This document shows positions 28,875 to 38,133 of a DNA stretch of 64,000 nucleotides, one piece after another. Below the pieces are notes generated by a model. It made no database searches, had not been told where the DNA came from, and saw only the letters and a list, made by a program, of their open reading frames with translations. This stretch comes from Virgisporangium ochraceum (GTDB lineage Bacteria > Actinomycetota > Actinomycetes > Mycobacteriales > Micromonosporaceae). Location of the stretch: positions 209,364 through 273,363 of the forward strand of contig NZ_BOPH01000001.1 of NCBI RefSeq assembly GCF_016863655.1. The letters are read 5' to 3'. The translations under genes were made by a program, and so were the position numbers. Position 1 is the stretch's first letter. Each line of letters begins with the position of its first letter.

Positions 28875-28898
28875 TCAACCGATCAGTCCGGCTCGTTT
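28859..28898. terminator. Bidirectional terminator overlapping the end of the DUF5319 gene
   Basis: AAACGAGCCGGACT (28859-28872) pairs perfectly with 28885-28898, with A runs on the left and GTTT on the right. The left arm lies within the last codons of the gene. It serves the convergent regulator gene as well. Confidence 0.85.
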
Positions 28899-28955
28899 AA
28901 GCGCCTGAGGCGCGGGGTACCGCCCCCGCATGCCCAGGTCGAAGCATGCCCGTGC

Positions 28956-29708
28956 TCAGGACACCAGTCCTGCCCGGAATGCCGAGGCCACGGCGTGCGC
29001 CCTGTCGCGCGCACCCAGCTTGCGGAACAAGCGGCGGGCATGTGTCTTCACCGTGTCCTCCGACACGAACAGCTCCCGCCCGATCTCGGCGTTGCTCTTG
29101 CCGTCGGCCATGCCGCGCAGCACCTGCAGCTCCCGCTCGGTCAGGTCGACCCGCCGCCTCGGCACCTCGGCGACGACGCCCGCGGGCACCACGTCGCCGC
29201 GCTGCATCGGCACCGACGACGTGGCGGGACGCATCGCCCGCGGAGCGAGCGCACCCACCGCGGTGGCCACCGGCGCCGCCGGGGCGGGCACCCCGGCCGA
29301 GCCGTTGCGGGCACCGGCCCGCGCCGTGGCCGGCTCGCCGGCCGGGCTGAGCACGAGCAGCAGCGCCTTCGCGACCACCGTCACCGGGTCGGTGGCGTCG
29401 GCCCGGATGACCCCGCGGGCGCCGGCCTGCACGGCGGCGGCCGAGATCCGCGGGTCCTCCACCCCGAACAGGACCACCGCGGCGCCGGGGGCGGCGGCGA
29501 CGATCCGTCGGGTGAACTCGACGCTGTCGGGACGCGACAGCGCCGTGTCGACAAGGATCAGGTCGGCGGGCTGCTCAGCGAGCCGGCTCAGCGCCTCTGT
29601 GACCGAGACTGCGGTACGCACCGCCGTGCCGACCCCGAGCCGGGCCGCGCAGGTGACAACCGCCTGCGCCGCGACCGGCGTTCGCACACACACAAGGACC
29701 GTACGCAC
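28956..29708 (-). CDS. BldM-like orphan response regulator with degenerate receiver
   Basis: 250 residues from GTG 29708 with GGGGAG six bases upstream. The C-terminal LuxR helix-turn-helix (SNAEIGRELFVSEDTVKT .. FRKLGARDRAHAV) closely resembles Streptomyces BldM from memory, and the locus (guaB, WhiD-like gene, groEL) is that of bldM. The receiver-like N-terminus has VLVCVRTP where the acidic pair should be, and keeps only a D in LILVDTALS; a 50-residue Ala/Pro linker joins the halves. It probably works without phosphorylation, as BldM does. It is divergent from whiD. The symbol is withheld because the receiver differs strongly. Confidence 0.82.
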   Translation of the reverse strand: MRTVLVCVRTPVAAQAVVTCAARLGVGTAVRTAVSVTEALSRLAEQPADLILVDTALSRPDSVEFTRRIVAAAPGAAVVLFGVEDPRISAAAVQAGARGVIRADATDPVTVVAKALLLVLSPAGEPATARAGARNGSAGVPAPAAPVATAVGALAPRAMRPATSSVPMQRGDVVPAGVVAEVPRRRVDLTERELQVLRGMADGKSNAEIGRELFVSEDTVKTHARRLFRKLGARDRAHAVASAFRAGLVS

Positions 29709-29843
29709 GGTAACTCCCCTCTTCACTGAGGAGGAGAACACAAAACGGTCAGATCAATCCGGAGTTCCCCGAAATTCAATCGACGACCTGCCGTCATTTC
29801 CCTCGAAAGTGATCTTGACGGCGCGTGTGTCTGGAGGGTACGC

Positions 29844-30269
29844 ATGACCAACGTCGCACGGCTGCCAGGGCCGATCTCGGATCTCTGGGACTGGCAGCGG
29901 CTGGGTAACTGTCGGGGACGCGACAGTGCGCAGTTCTTCCACCCGGACGGGGAGCGCGGAGCGTCCCGGGGGCGGCGCGAGGCGGCCGCCAAGATCGTGT
30001 GCCAGACCTGTCCGGTGCGGGCGCAGTGCGCCGCGCACGCTCTGGCCACCCGTGAGCCCTACGGCGTGTGGGGTGGCTTCACCGAGGCCGAGCGCCTGCG
30101 TCTGCTCGCCTCCGGCTGGGAGGACCTGGCCGACCGTCAGCACGCCTCCGTTGACGTCCGCCGGCTGGAGTCGCGGCTGGGCCTGCGCCCGCCGGTCCCC
30201 CAGCAGCGCCCGCCGGCGACCAACGGCGCGTCCCGCCTGATGGCGACGCGTAACGCCGCCGCCCGCTGA
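29844..30269 (+). CDS. whiD: WhiB-family iron-sulfur regulator, WhiD/WhiB3 type
   Basis: 141 residues with the four cluster-ligand cysteines C23, C53, C56 and C62 and the GVWGG turn at 74-78. The opening RLPGP..DLWDWQ and FFHPDGERG match WhiD of Streptomyces and WhiB3 of mycobacteria, whose locus next to a BldM-like gene and groEL is the same. It acts as a [4Fe-4S] protein binding the principal sigma factor, with redox or NO sensing roles. GGAGGG lies six bases before the ATG. The C-terminal 40 residues are a disordered extension longer than in WhiD. Confidence 0.92.
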   Translation: MTNVARLPGPISDLWDWQRLGNCRGRDSAQFFHPDGERGASRGRREAAAKIVCQTCPVRAQCAAHALATREPYGVWGGFTEAERLRLLASGWEDLADRQHASVDVRRLESRLGLRPPVPQQRPPATNGASRLMATRNAAAR

Positions 30270-30354
30270 CCCACGACGCACCCTCCAGGCGCCCCGGCCG
30301 TCCCTCGCGGACGGCCGGGCACACTCGTCTTCGGGCCACTTCGAGCTCGACGCT

Positions 30355-32223
30355 TCAGGCCACCTCGACCTCGACGCTGTGCAGGCCGGTCGCCCCGTCC
30401 GGCACGACGGGTCGCTCGGTCTCGTCCTGCGGCCTGCCGGACGAGTCGAACGCGCGCACGGTGAGCCGGTGCTTGCCGGGCGCGGCGTCCCACGCCCAGG
30501 TCCAGAGCCGCCAGGTGTCGGTCGACGGCACGTCGTTGAGCGCGGCCTCCTGCCACGGCCCGTCGCCGACCCGCACCTCCACCCGCGAGACGCCGACGTG
30601 CTGGGCCCAGGCCACCCCGCCGACCGCGACCCGCCCGGCCGTCGCCCGCCCGGTCGGCGTGTCGATGCGCGACTGCAGCTTGATCGGCGCCTTCGCCGCC
30701 CAGCCCCGCCTGATCCAGTAAGCGTCGAAGTCGCCGAAGCTGCTGAGCTCCAGTTCGGCCAGCCACTTCGTGGCCGACACGTACCCGTAGAGGCCGGGCA
30801 CCACCATGCGCACCGGGAACCCGTGCTCGATCGGCAGCGGCTCGCCGTTCATGCCCACGGCGAGCATGGCGTCGCGGCCGTCCCGGAGCACGTCGGTCGG
30901 CGTGCCGGCCGTGAACCCGTCGACGGAGCGGCTGACCACCTGGTCGGCGCCGGGCTCCGGGTCGGCCTCGGCGAGCAGGTCGCTGATCCGGACGCCGAGC
31001 CAGCGGGCGTTGCCCACCAGTCCCCCGCCGACCTCGTTGGAGACGCACGCCAATGTGACGTACCGCTCGATCATGGGACGGGCGAGCAGCTGGTCGAACG
31101 TGAGCGTCACCGGGTTGCGGACCCGGCCGTGGATGCGCAGCCGCCACTCGTCCGGCGCGACCTGGGGCACCACCAGCGCGGTGTCGATGCGGTAGAAGTC
31201 CCGGTTCGAGGTGACGAACCGCGCCAGCCCGTCGACCCGCGTCTCCACGGCCGCCGGCAGGGCCGGAGCGGGCGACGCCGGCGCCGGCAACGTGACCGCC
31301 GCCCGGTCGGCACTCACCGACCGCCGCAGCGACACCCAGCGCCCCCCGAACCCCGCCACGGCCCCCACGGCCACGACGGTCCCCGCCGCCCGCAGAACCG
31401 CCCGCCGCTCCGCCGCCACCCCCCATCCCGCCGATCTTGCAGTTGTGGCCGCCCTTTCGTCACGTTCATCCGCGTTCGCCCCGGCCACAACCGCAAGATC
31501 GGCGCGGGCGGGGTCGGCCGCGGCGGGAGCGGCCGCGGCGGGAGCGGTGGCGCGGGCGGCAGCGCGAGCAGGGTCAGCGGCCGGGCCGGCGGCGCGAGAA
31601 GTGTCGGCAGCGCGGCCGGGGTCGGGTGGTCGCGGTCCGGCACCGGGAGGCGCGGCAGCGCGGGTGGCGGCCGGGTCGGCAACGCGGTCGGCGGCGGCGC
31701 GATCCGAGGCGGCACGATCCGAGGCGGCACGATCCGAGGCGGCACGATCCGAGGCGGCGCGATCCGAGGCGGCGCGATCCGAGGCGGCGTCGGTGTTGGC
31801 GGCCTTCAGGGTCAGGGTCCGCAGGGTCAGGACGCCGGCGGCACCGGCGAGGACGGACGGGAACACGGCCGTCCAGCCCGCGTCGTACCTTGTCACGGCC
31901 GAGACCAGGCCCAGCGCCGCGAACGCCACCACCAGTCCCAGCGCGAGGCCGAGACGGCGGCGGGCCAGGAAACCCAGCCCGACCCCGGCGAGCACCAGCA
32001 GGACGATCGTGCCGATCTGCAGGGCGAGCTTGTCGTACGTGCCGAAGAGCGAGATGGCGAACTGCTTCAGCGGCTCCGGGACCAGGTCGATGATCGCGCC
32101 ACCGACGGCGATCCCCGGCGAGGTCAACGGACCGGTGACGATCGCGACGAGCTCCGCCACCCCGAGAGCGGCCGCCACCGAGGCGACCCCGATCATGGCC
32201 GGCAACCGGCGCCGCTGTGTCAT
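30355..32223 (-). CDS. Membrane-anchored molybdopterin oxidoreductase (sulfite oxidase family)
   Basis: 622 residues from ATG 32223. About four membrane helices span 1-120. A low-complexity linker (120-270) contains six AASDR repeats and a segment encoded by a palindromic element. A further hydrophobic stretch follows, then the SUOX-fold catalytic domain from about 330 with the molybdenum-ligand Cys in YVTLACVSNEVGG, substrate-side Arg residues, and a C-terminal Mo-cofactor dimerisation domain (VEVRVGDGPWQEA). The catalytic domain is likely outside the membrane. The physiological substrate is unknown. Codons upstream to 32307 are not needed. Confidence 0.87.
   Translation of the reverse strand: MTQRRRLPAMIGVASVAAALGVAELVAIVTGPLTSPGIAVGGAIIDLVPEPLKQFAISLFGTYDKLALQIGTIVLLVLAGVGLGFLARRRLGLALGLVVAFAALGLVSAVTRYDAGWTAVFPSVLAGAAGVLTLRTLTLKAANTDAASDRAASDRAASDRAASDRAASDRAASDRAAADRVADPAATRAAAPPGAGPRPPDPGRAADTSRAAGPAADPARAAARATAPAAAAPAAADPARADLAVVAGANADERDERAATTARSAGWGVAAERRAVLRAAGTVVAVGAVAGFGGRWVSLRRSVSADRAAVTLPAPASPAPALPAAVETRVDGLARFVTSNRDFYRIDTALVVPQVAPDEWRLRIHGRVRNPVTLTFDQLLARPMIERYVTLACVSNEVGGGLVGNARWLGVRISDLLAEADPEPGADQVVSRSVDGFTAGTPTDVLRDGRDAMLAVGMNGEPLPIEHGFPVRMVVPGLYGYVSATKWLAELELSSFGDFDAYWIRRGWAAKAPIKLQSRIDTPTGRATAGRVAVGGVAWAQHVGVSRVEVRVGDGPWQEAALNDVPSTDTWRLWTWAWDAAPGKHRLTVRAFDSSGRPQDETERPVVPDGATGLHSVEVEVA
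31431..31502. repeat. 72-bp palindromic element inside the molybdoenzyme gene
   Basis: 20-base arms at 31431-31450 and 31483-31502 match as inverted repeats at 19 of 20 positions (arm core CGATCTTGC.GTTGTGGCC). The element is exactly 24 codons long and adds an Asp/Arg/Ala-rich stretch to the disordered linker. Its CGATCTTG end recurs in the palindrome at 59161-59212. Confidence 0.75.
31701..31790. repeat. Six tandem 15-bp repeats
   Basis: Units GATCCGAGGCGGCAC, the last three ending GC or GT, are repeated head to tail six times without gaps, encoding six AASDR pentapeptides on the minus strand. Near-identity at DNA level indicates recent slippage expansion. Confidence 0.9.
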
Positions 32224-32298
32224 GGAGTGAAGTCTGCGTCGGCACCGGTCGGCGCGACCACGGACGTTCCCGGGTCGTAATAGATTTCCGGGCTCCGG

Positions 32299-32334
32299 AT
32301 TTCGCAACCTCCCGCGTGCGGGAGGTTGCGAAAT
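32299..32334. terminator. Perfect 16-bp hairpin after groEL
   Basis: ATTTCGCAACCTCCCG (32299-32314) pairs with 32319-32334 across a CGTG loop, 19 bases past the groEL stop. The T-rich side is within the stem, so it can act as the groEL terminator and isolate the molybdoenzyme promoter downstream. Confidence 0.75.
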
Positions 32335-32352
32335 CCTATCTTTGAGCTCGGG

Positions 32353-34011
<1,659 letters not shown>

Positions 34012-34072
34012 TTACGCGGTGCCGCCCCGAGCACAGAATCTGCTCGGGGCGGGCACTATCGCGGTCTGTTGG

Positions 34073-34381
34073 CTACTTCTCGATGACCGCGAGGACGTCA
34101 CGCGCCGAGAGCACCAGGTACTCCTCGCCGCCGTACTTCACCTCGGTGCCGCCGTACTTCGAGTAGAGAACCGTGTCGCCGACCTTCACGTCGATCGGAA
34201 CGCGGTTGCCCTTGTCGTCGATGCGGCCGGGGCCCACAGCGAGGACGGTGCCCTCCTGCGGCTTCTCCTTGGCGGTGTCGGGGATCACGATGCCCGACGC
34301 CGTGGTGGTCTCGGCCTCGTTGGCCTGGACCACGATCCGGTCTTCGAGCGGCTTGATCGCAACCTTGGTCGCGCTTGTCAC
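34073..34381 (-). CDS. groES: Co-chaperonin GroES
   Basis: Ten-kDa lid of the GroEL chamber. About 102 residues from GTG 34381, which has AGGAGG eight bases upstream; the ATG at 34387 is only two bases from that box and is less likely. Contains [18 protein letters not shown], the mobile-loop region [19 protein letters not shown], and [25 protein letters not shown]. First gene of the groES-groEL operon. Confidence 0.97.
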   Translation of the reverse strand: MTSATKVAIKPLEDRIVVQANEAETTTASGIVIPDTAKEKPQEGTVLAVGPGRIDDKGNRVPIDVKVGDTVLYSKYGGTEVKYGGEEYLVLSARDVLAVIEK

Positions 34382-34468
34382 GGGCATACCCTCCTGGGGT
34401 ATCAGGATTCGAGTCTCAGATCACCCATGCCGCGCCGTCGTCGCGGGTGCCGGCGCCGCCCGGGTTGG

Positions 34469-34495
34469 TTAGCACCCTCAAGGCGAGAGTGCTAA
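34469..34495 (-). promoter_or_regulatory. CIRCE element 1 (HrcA operator)
   Basis: TTAGCACCC, 9 bases, GAGTGCTAA: matches the CIRCE consensus TTAGCACTC-N9-GAGTGCTAA with one mismatch. It lies downstream of the groES -10 region, between promoter and gene. Confidence 0.93.
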
Positions 34496-34500
34496 CCGGA

Positions 34501-34529
34501 GGTTATTCCGGACGCTAGCACTCCGTCAA
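34501..34529 (-). promoter_or_regulatory. groES promoter
   Basis: On the minus strand, TTGACG (34529-34524) is followed after 16-17 bases by AATAAC or ATAACC (about 34507-34501). It lies between and partly under the two CIRCE elements, so HrcA would block it directly. Confidence 0.65.
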
Positions 34530-34541
34530 GGAGAGTGCCAG
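34515..34541 (-). promoter_or_regulatory. CIRCE element 2 (HrcA operator)
   Basis: CTAGCACTC, 9 bases, GAGTGCCAG: nearly consensus with outer mismatches, covering the -35 box of groES. Two CIRCE copies 46 bases apart suggest tight heat-shock control. Confidence 0.88.
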
Positions 34542-34795
34542 TTCTCGCACCGACGGGGCACGGAGAGCGCTTACCCGACGGACAAAGTGCATCGAAAGCG
34601 CAACGAACCTCCGAACGCGGCGCTAGCTGCACCCGGACCCGAGTACGTTGCCGAATTGTTACCGCACCCAACAAAACAAGGCCGGACGACATCTTGTGGA
34701 AACATGCGGCCGCCGCATACGTTGCCGGACACAACAATCATGTGTGACCGGCTCCACCCGTCGTCGGTCTACCCACCCGAAGAAAGGACCTGCTC
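34542..34795 (+). promoter_or_regulatory. Upstream region of the sugar ABC operon with candidate operators
   Basis: No gene. TACGTTGCCG occurs at 34644-34653 and again at 34718-34727, and ATGCGG-CCG-CCGCAT (34704-34718) is a palindrome. AT-rich stretches around 34655-34680 and 34730-34742 could hold the promoter. The ROK repressor encoded at the end of the operon is the obvious candidate to bind here, but no site can be assigned firmly. Confidence 0.4.
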
Positions 34796-35887
34796 ATGCG
34801 CAGAGGGATCATCGCCCTCGCCGCGGCCGGGCTGCTGGCGGTCACCGGTCTGACCGCGTGTGGCGACGACGACGGCGGTGACGGCGGCTCGGCGGACAAG
34901 ACGCCGAAGATCGGCGTCATCCTGCCCGACAGCAAGTCATCGGCCCGCTGGGAAACCGCGGACCGGAAGTACCTGGAAGAGGCCTTCAAGGCCGCCGGAG
35001 TTCAGTACGACATCCAGAACGCCCAGAACGACAAGCAGGCGTTCCAGACCATTGCCGACCAGATGATCTCCAGCGGCGTCACCGCCCTGATGATCGTCAA
35101 CCTCGACAGCGGCACCGGCAAGGCCGTGCTCGACAAGGCCAAGCAGCAGGGTGTCGCCACGATCGACTACGACCGCCTGACGCTGGGCGGCAGCGCCTCC
35201 TACTACGTCAGCTTCGACAACGTGGCCGTCGGCAAGCTCCAGGGCGAGGGCCTCGTCAAGTGCCTGCAGGCGCAGAACAAGACCAAGCCCGTCGTGGCCT
35301 ACGTCAACGGCTCGCCGACCGACAACAACGCCACCCTGTTCAAGCAGGGCTACGACGGCGTGATCAAGGCCAAGTTCGACGCCGGTGAGTACACCAAGGG
35401 CCCGGACCAGGCCGTGCCGGACTGGGACAACGCCCAGGCGCAGACCATCTTCGAGCAGATGTTCACCTCCACCGGCGGCAAGATCGACGGTGTGCTGGCC
35501 GCCAACGACGGCCTCGGCAACTCGGTGATCAACGTTCTGAAGAAGAACAACCTCAACGGCAAGGTCCCGGTCACCGGCCAGGACGCGACCGTGCAGGGTC
35601 TGCAGAACATCCTCAACGGTGACCAGTGCATGACCGTCTACAAGGCGATCAAGAAGGAGGCCGACGCGGCCGCCGAGCTGGCGATCGCCCTGGCCAAGGG
35701 CGAGAAGAAGGACACCGGCAAGACCGTCAAGGACACCGAGGGCAACCGGGACGTCCCGGCCGTGCTCCTCGCGCCCGAGGCGATCACGAAGGAGAACGTC
35801 AAGAAGGTCGTCGACGACGGCTTCGTGACCAAGGCCGAGCTCTGCACCGGCGCCTTCGCCGCGAAGTGCACCGAGGCGGGTATCTAG
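34796..35887 (+). CDS. Sugar ABC transporter substrate-binding lipoprotein (XylF/RbsB-like)
   Basis: 363 residues. Lipoprotein signal ends LTAC with lipidated C22; an acidic linker follows, then a two-lobed periplasmic-binding-type fold opening KIGVILPDSKSSARWE and continuing VTALMIVNLDSG, DYDRLTLGGSASYYVSFDN and GVLAANDGLGNSVINVL. The order and wording resemble xylose-binding proteins of cluster B, so D-xylose or a related sugar is a fair guess. AAAGGA is seven bases before the ATG. It heads an operon with ATPase, permease and ROK repressor genes. Confidence 0.92.
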   Translation: MRRGIIALAAAGLLAVTGLTACGDDDGGDGGSADKTPKIGVILPDSKSSARWETADRKYLEEAFKAAGVQYDIQNAQNDKQAFQTIADQMISSGVTALMIVNLDSGTGKAVLDKAKQQGVATIDYDRLTLGGSASYYVSFDNVAVGKLQGEGLVKCLQAQNKTKPVVAYVNGSPTDNNATLFKQGYDGVIKAKFDAGEYTKGPDQAVPDWDNAQAQTIFEQMFTSTGGKIDGVLAANDGLGNSVINVLKKNNLNGKVPVTGQDATVQGLQNILNGDQCMTVYKAIKKEADAAAELAIALAKGEKKDTGKTVKDTEGNRDVPAVLLAPEAITKENVKKVVDDGFVTKAELCTGAFAAKCTEAGI

Positions 35888-35926
35888 CAACAGGCCCGCT
35901 CCGGTGTGAAATCCGGATCCCCCTCT

Positions 35927-35962
35927 GGTCCCCGGTGCCTTTTCCCAAAGGCACCGGGGACC
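35927..35962 (+). terminator. 16-bp hairpin between binding-protein and ATPase genes
   Basis: GGTCCCCGGTGCCTTT pairs perfectly with 35947-35962 across a 4-base loop. Inside an operon such a structure usually stabilises the upstream mRNA or causes partial termination, so that the binding protein exceeds the membrane parts. Confidence 0.75.
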
Positions 35963-35988
35963 GGCCCGGCGAATGAGGAACTAGAGAC

Positions 35989-36855
35989 GTGACGGCACCA
36001 TTGCTGGAGATCCGCAACCTGAACAAGAGCTTCGGGCCGGTTCAGGTTCTCCGCGGTATCGACTTCGCCGCGCATGCCGGGGAGGTCACCGCGCTCGTCG
36101 GCGACAACGGCGCCGGCAAGTCCACCCTGGTCAAGTGCATCGGCGGGATCTACCTGCCAGACAACGGCGACTTCTTCTTCGAGGGCCGCCAGGTGACGGT
36201 GCACGGCCCCCGCGACGCGGCGTCCCTCGGGATCGAGATCGTGTACCAGGACCTCGCGCTCTGCGACAACCTGGACATCGTTCAGAACATGTTCCTGGGC
36301 CGCGAGCGCAAGCGCGGCTTCGTGCTCGACGAGGGCTCGATGGAGCAGCTCGCGGCCAAGACCCTGGCCGGCCTGTCCGTGCGAACCGTGAAGTCGGTCC
36401 GCCAGCAGGTGTCGAGCCTGTCGGGTGGCCAGCGGCAGACCGTCGCCATCGCCAAGGCCGTGCTGTGGAACAGCAAGCTGGTGATCCTCGACGAGCCGAC
36501 CGCCGCCCTCGGCGTCGCGCAGACCGCACAGGTTCTCGAACTGGTGCGGCGGCTCGCCGACAACGGCCTGGCCGTCGTGATCATCTCCCACAACATGAAC
36601 GACGTGTTCGCGGTCGCCGACCGGATCGCGGCGATGTACCTCGGCCAGATGGCGGCGCTCGTGCCCGCGACCGAGGTCACCCACCAGCAGGTGGTCGAGC
36701 TGATCACGGCCGGCCGCAGCGGCAACATCGGCATGGCCGACAGCAACCTCGACCTCACCGAGGTCGGCGCCGCGAACGGCATCGGCGCACCCATGCCGAA
36801 CACCGGAACCGACCCGGGCAAGGTCGACATCAACAAGCCAGGAGCCGACGCATGA
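35989..36855 (+). CDS. Sugar ABC transporter ATP-binding protein (single-domain, XylG-like)
   Basis: 288 residues from GTG 35989 with GAGGAA eight bases upstream. Walker A GDNGAGKST is at 38-46, signature LSGGQ at 144-148, and Walker B VILDEPTAAL with the H-loop ISHNMNDV follow. It has one ATPase domain, whereas RbsA/XylG of Proteobacteria have two; the single form is common in Actinobacteria and must dimerise. The last 40 residues are a Gly/Pro/Asn-rich tail. The stop overlaps the permease start by four bases. Confidence 0.94.
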   Translation: MTAPLLEIRNLNKSFGPVQVLRGIDFAAHAGEVTALVGDNGAGKSTLVKCIGGIYLPDNGDFFFEGRQVTVHGPRDAASLGIEIVYQDLALCDNLDIVQNMFLGRERKRGFVLDEGSMEQLAAKTLAGLSVRTVKSVRQQVSSLSGGQRQTVAIAKAVLWNSKLVILDEPTAALGVAQTAQVLELVRRLADNGLAVVIISHNMNDVFAVADRIAAMYLGQMAALVPATEVTHQQVVELITAGRSGNIGMADSNLDLTEVGAANGIGAPMPNTGTDPGKVDINKPGADA

Positions 36856-38114
36856 CCGTCGCACCCACCACGACGAGAAACGTGGAGGGCGGCCGCTCCG
36901 CGGGGCCGTCGCTGCAGAGCCACGTCCGCGAGTACCTCCAGAGGCTGCGCGGCGGCGACATGGGCTCGCTGCCCGCGATCGCCGGGCTGGTCGTGCTCTG
37001 CCTCGTGTTCACGCTGCTCGACGACGCGTTCGCCACCCCCCGCAACTTCGCGAACCTCTTCGGCCAGGGCGCGCAGACCACCGTGATCGCGATGGGTCTG
37101 GTGTTCGTGCTCCTGCTCGGCGAGATCGACCTGTCGGCGGGCTACACCAGCGGCGTGTGCGCGGCCGTCATGGCGATCCTCCTGACCAACCACGGCTGGC
37201 CCTGGTACCTGGCGGTGCTGTCCGCGCTGGTCACCGGCACGTTCATCGGCCTGCTCCTGGGCGGGCTGGTCGCCAAGATCGGTATCCCGTCGTTCGTGGT
37301 GACGTTGGCGGCATTCCTGGGCTTCCAGGGCGTGTTGCTGATGATGCTCGGCGGCGGTAAGAACATCTCGATCAACGACGACGTGATCCTCGCGCTGGTC
37401 AACAAGAACCTGCCCGTGTGGCTCGGTTGGGTGCTGTGCGGCGTGTCGATCGTCGCCTACGCCGGTGTGCAGCTGTACCGGGCGCAGTCGCGGGCCAAGC
37501 AGGGCCTCGTCGCGCAGCCGATGAGCGTCACGCTGCTGAAGATCGCCGCCGTCGCGCTGGTGCTGCTCCTGGCGACGCTGGTGCTGAACGAGGAGCGCAG
37601 CATCAACACGCTGATCACCTCGCTCAAGGGCGTGCCGATCGTGGTGCCGATCATCGCGGTGCTGCTGATCGCCGGCACGTTCGTGCTGCAGCGCACCGCC
37701 TTCGGCCGGCACCTGTACGCGGTCGGTGGCAACACCGAGGCCGCCCGCCGGGCCGGTATCCCGGTCGACCGGATCAAGATCTACGCGTTCATGATCTCGT
37801 CGACGATGGCGGCGGTCGGCGGCATCCTGGTGGCCTCGTGGGGCAACTCGGTCGACCCGAACACCGGCGGCAGCAACGTGCTGCTGTACGCGGTCGGCGC
37901 CGCGGTCATCGGCGGTACCAGCCTCTTCGGTGGCAAGGGCCGGATGATCGACGCCGTGCTCGGTGGTGCCGTGGTGGCGGTCATCAACAACGGCATGGGC
38001 CTGCTCGGCTACTCCGCCGGGGTCAAGTACGTCGTCACCGGCGTGGTGCTGCTGTTGGCGGCCGGCGTCGACGCCCTGTCTCGCCGGCGTGCGGCGGCGA
38101 GCGGGCTCGGATAG
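36852..38114 (+). CDS. Sugar ABC transporter permease (XylH/RbsC-like)
   Basis: 420 residues from ATG 36852, overlapping the previous stop (ATGA), AGGAG seven bases upstream. About ten to eleven membrane helices. The BPD_transp_2 family landmarks GEIDLSAGYTSGVCAAVMA and AVGGNTEAARRAGIPVDRIKIYAFMISS with AAVIGGTSLFGGKG are clear. It forms the membrane channel with the ATPase above. The longer open frame starting at 36135 is an out-of-phase read of the ATPase gene. Confidence 0.94.
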   Translation: MTVAPTTTRNVEGGRSAGPSLQSHVREYLQRLRGGDMGSLPAIAGLVVLCLVFTLLDDAFATPRNFANLFGQGAQTTVIAMGLVFVLLLGEIDLSAGYTSGVCAAVMAILLTNHGWPWYLAVLSALVTGTFIGLLLGGLVAKIGIPSFVVTLAAFLGFQGVLLMMLGGGKNISINDDVILALVNKNLPVWLGWVLCGVSIVAYAGVQLYRAQSRAKQGLVAQPMSVTLLKIAAVALVLLLATLVLNEERSINTLITSLKGVPIVVPIIAVLLIAGTFVLQRTAFGRHLYAVGGNTEAARRAGIPVDRIKIYAFMISSTMAAVGGILVASWGNSVDPNTGGSNVLLYAVGAAVIGGTSLFGGKGRMIDAVLGGAVVAVINNGMGLLGYSAGVKYVVTGVVLLLAAGVDALSRRRAAASGLG

Positions 38115-38133
38115 CGGCCGTTCAGACAAGAAC

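Noticed and set aside
31701..31790. Short tandem array as a CRISPR or origin iteron cluster
   Set aside because: Units are contiguous, in frame with the gene and encode AASDR; no spacers and no replication gene nearby.
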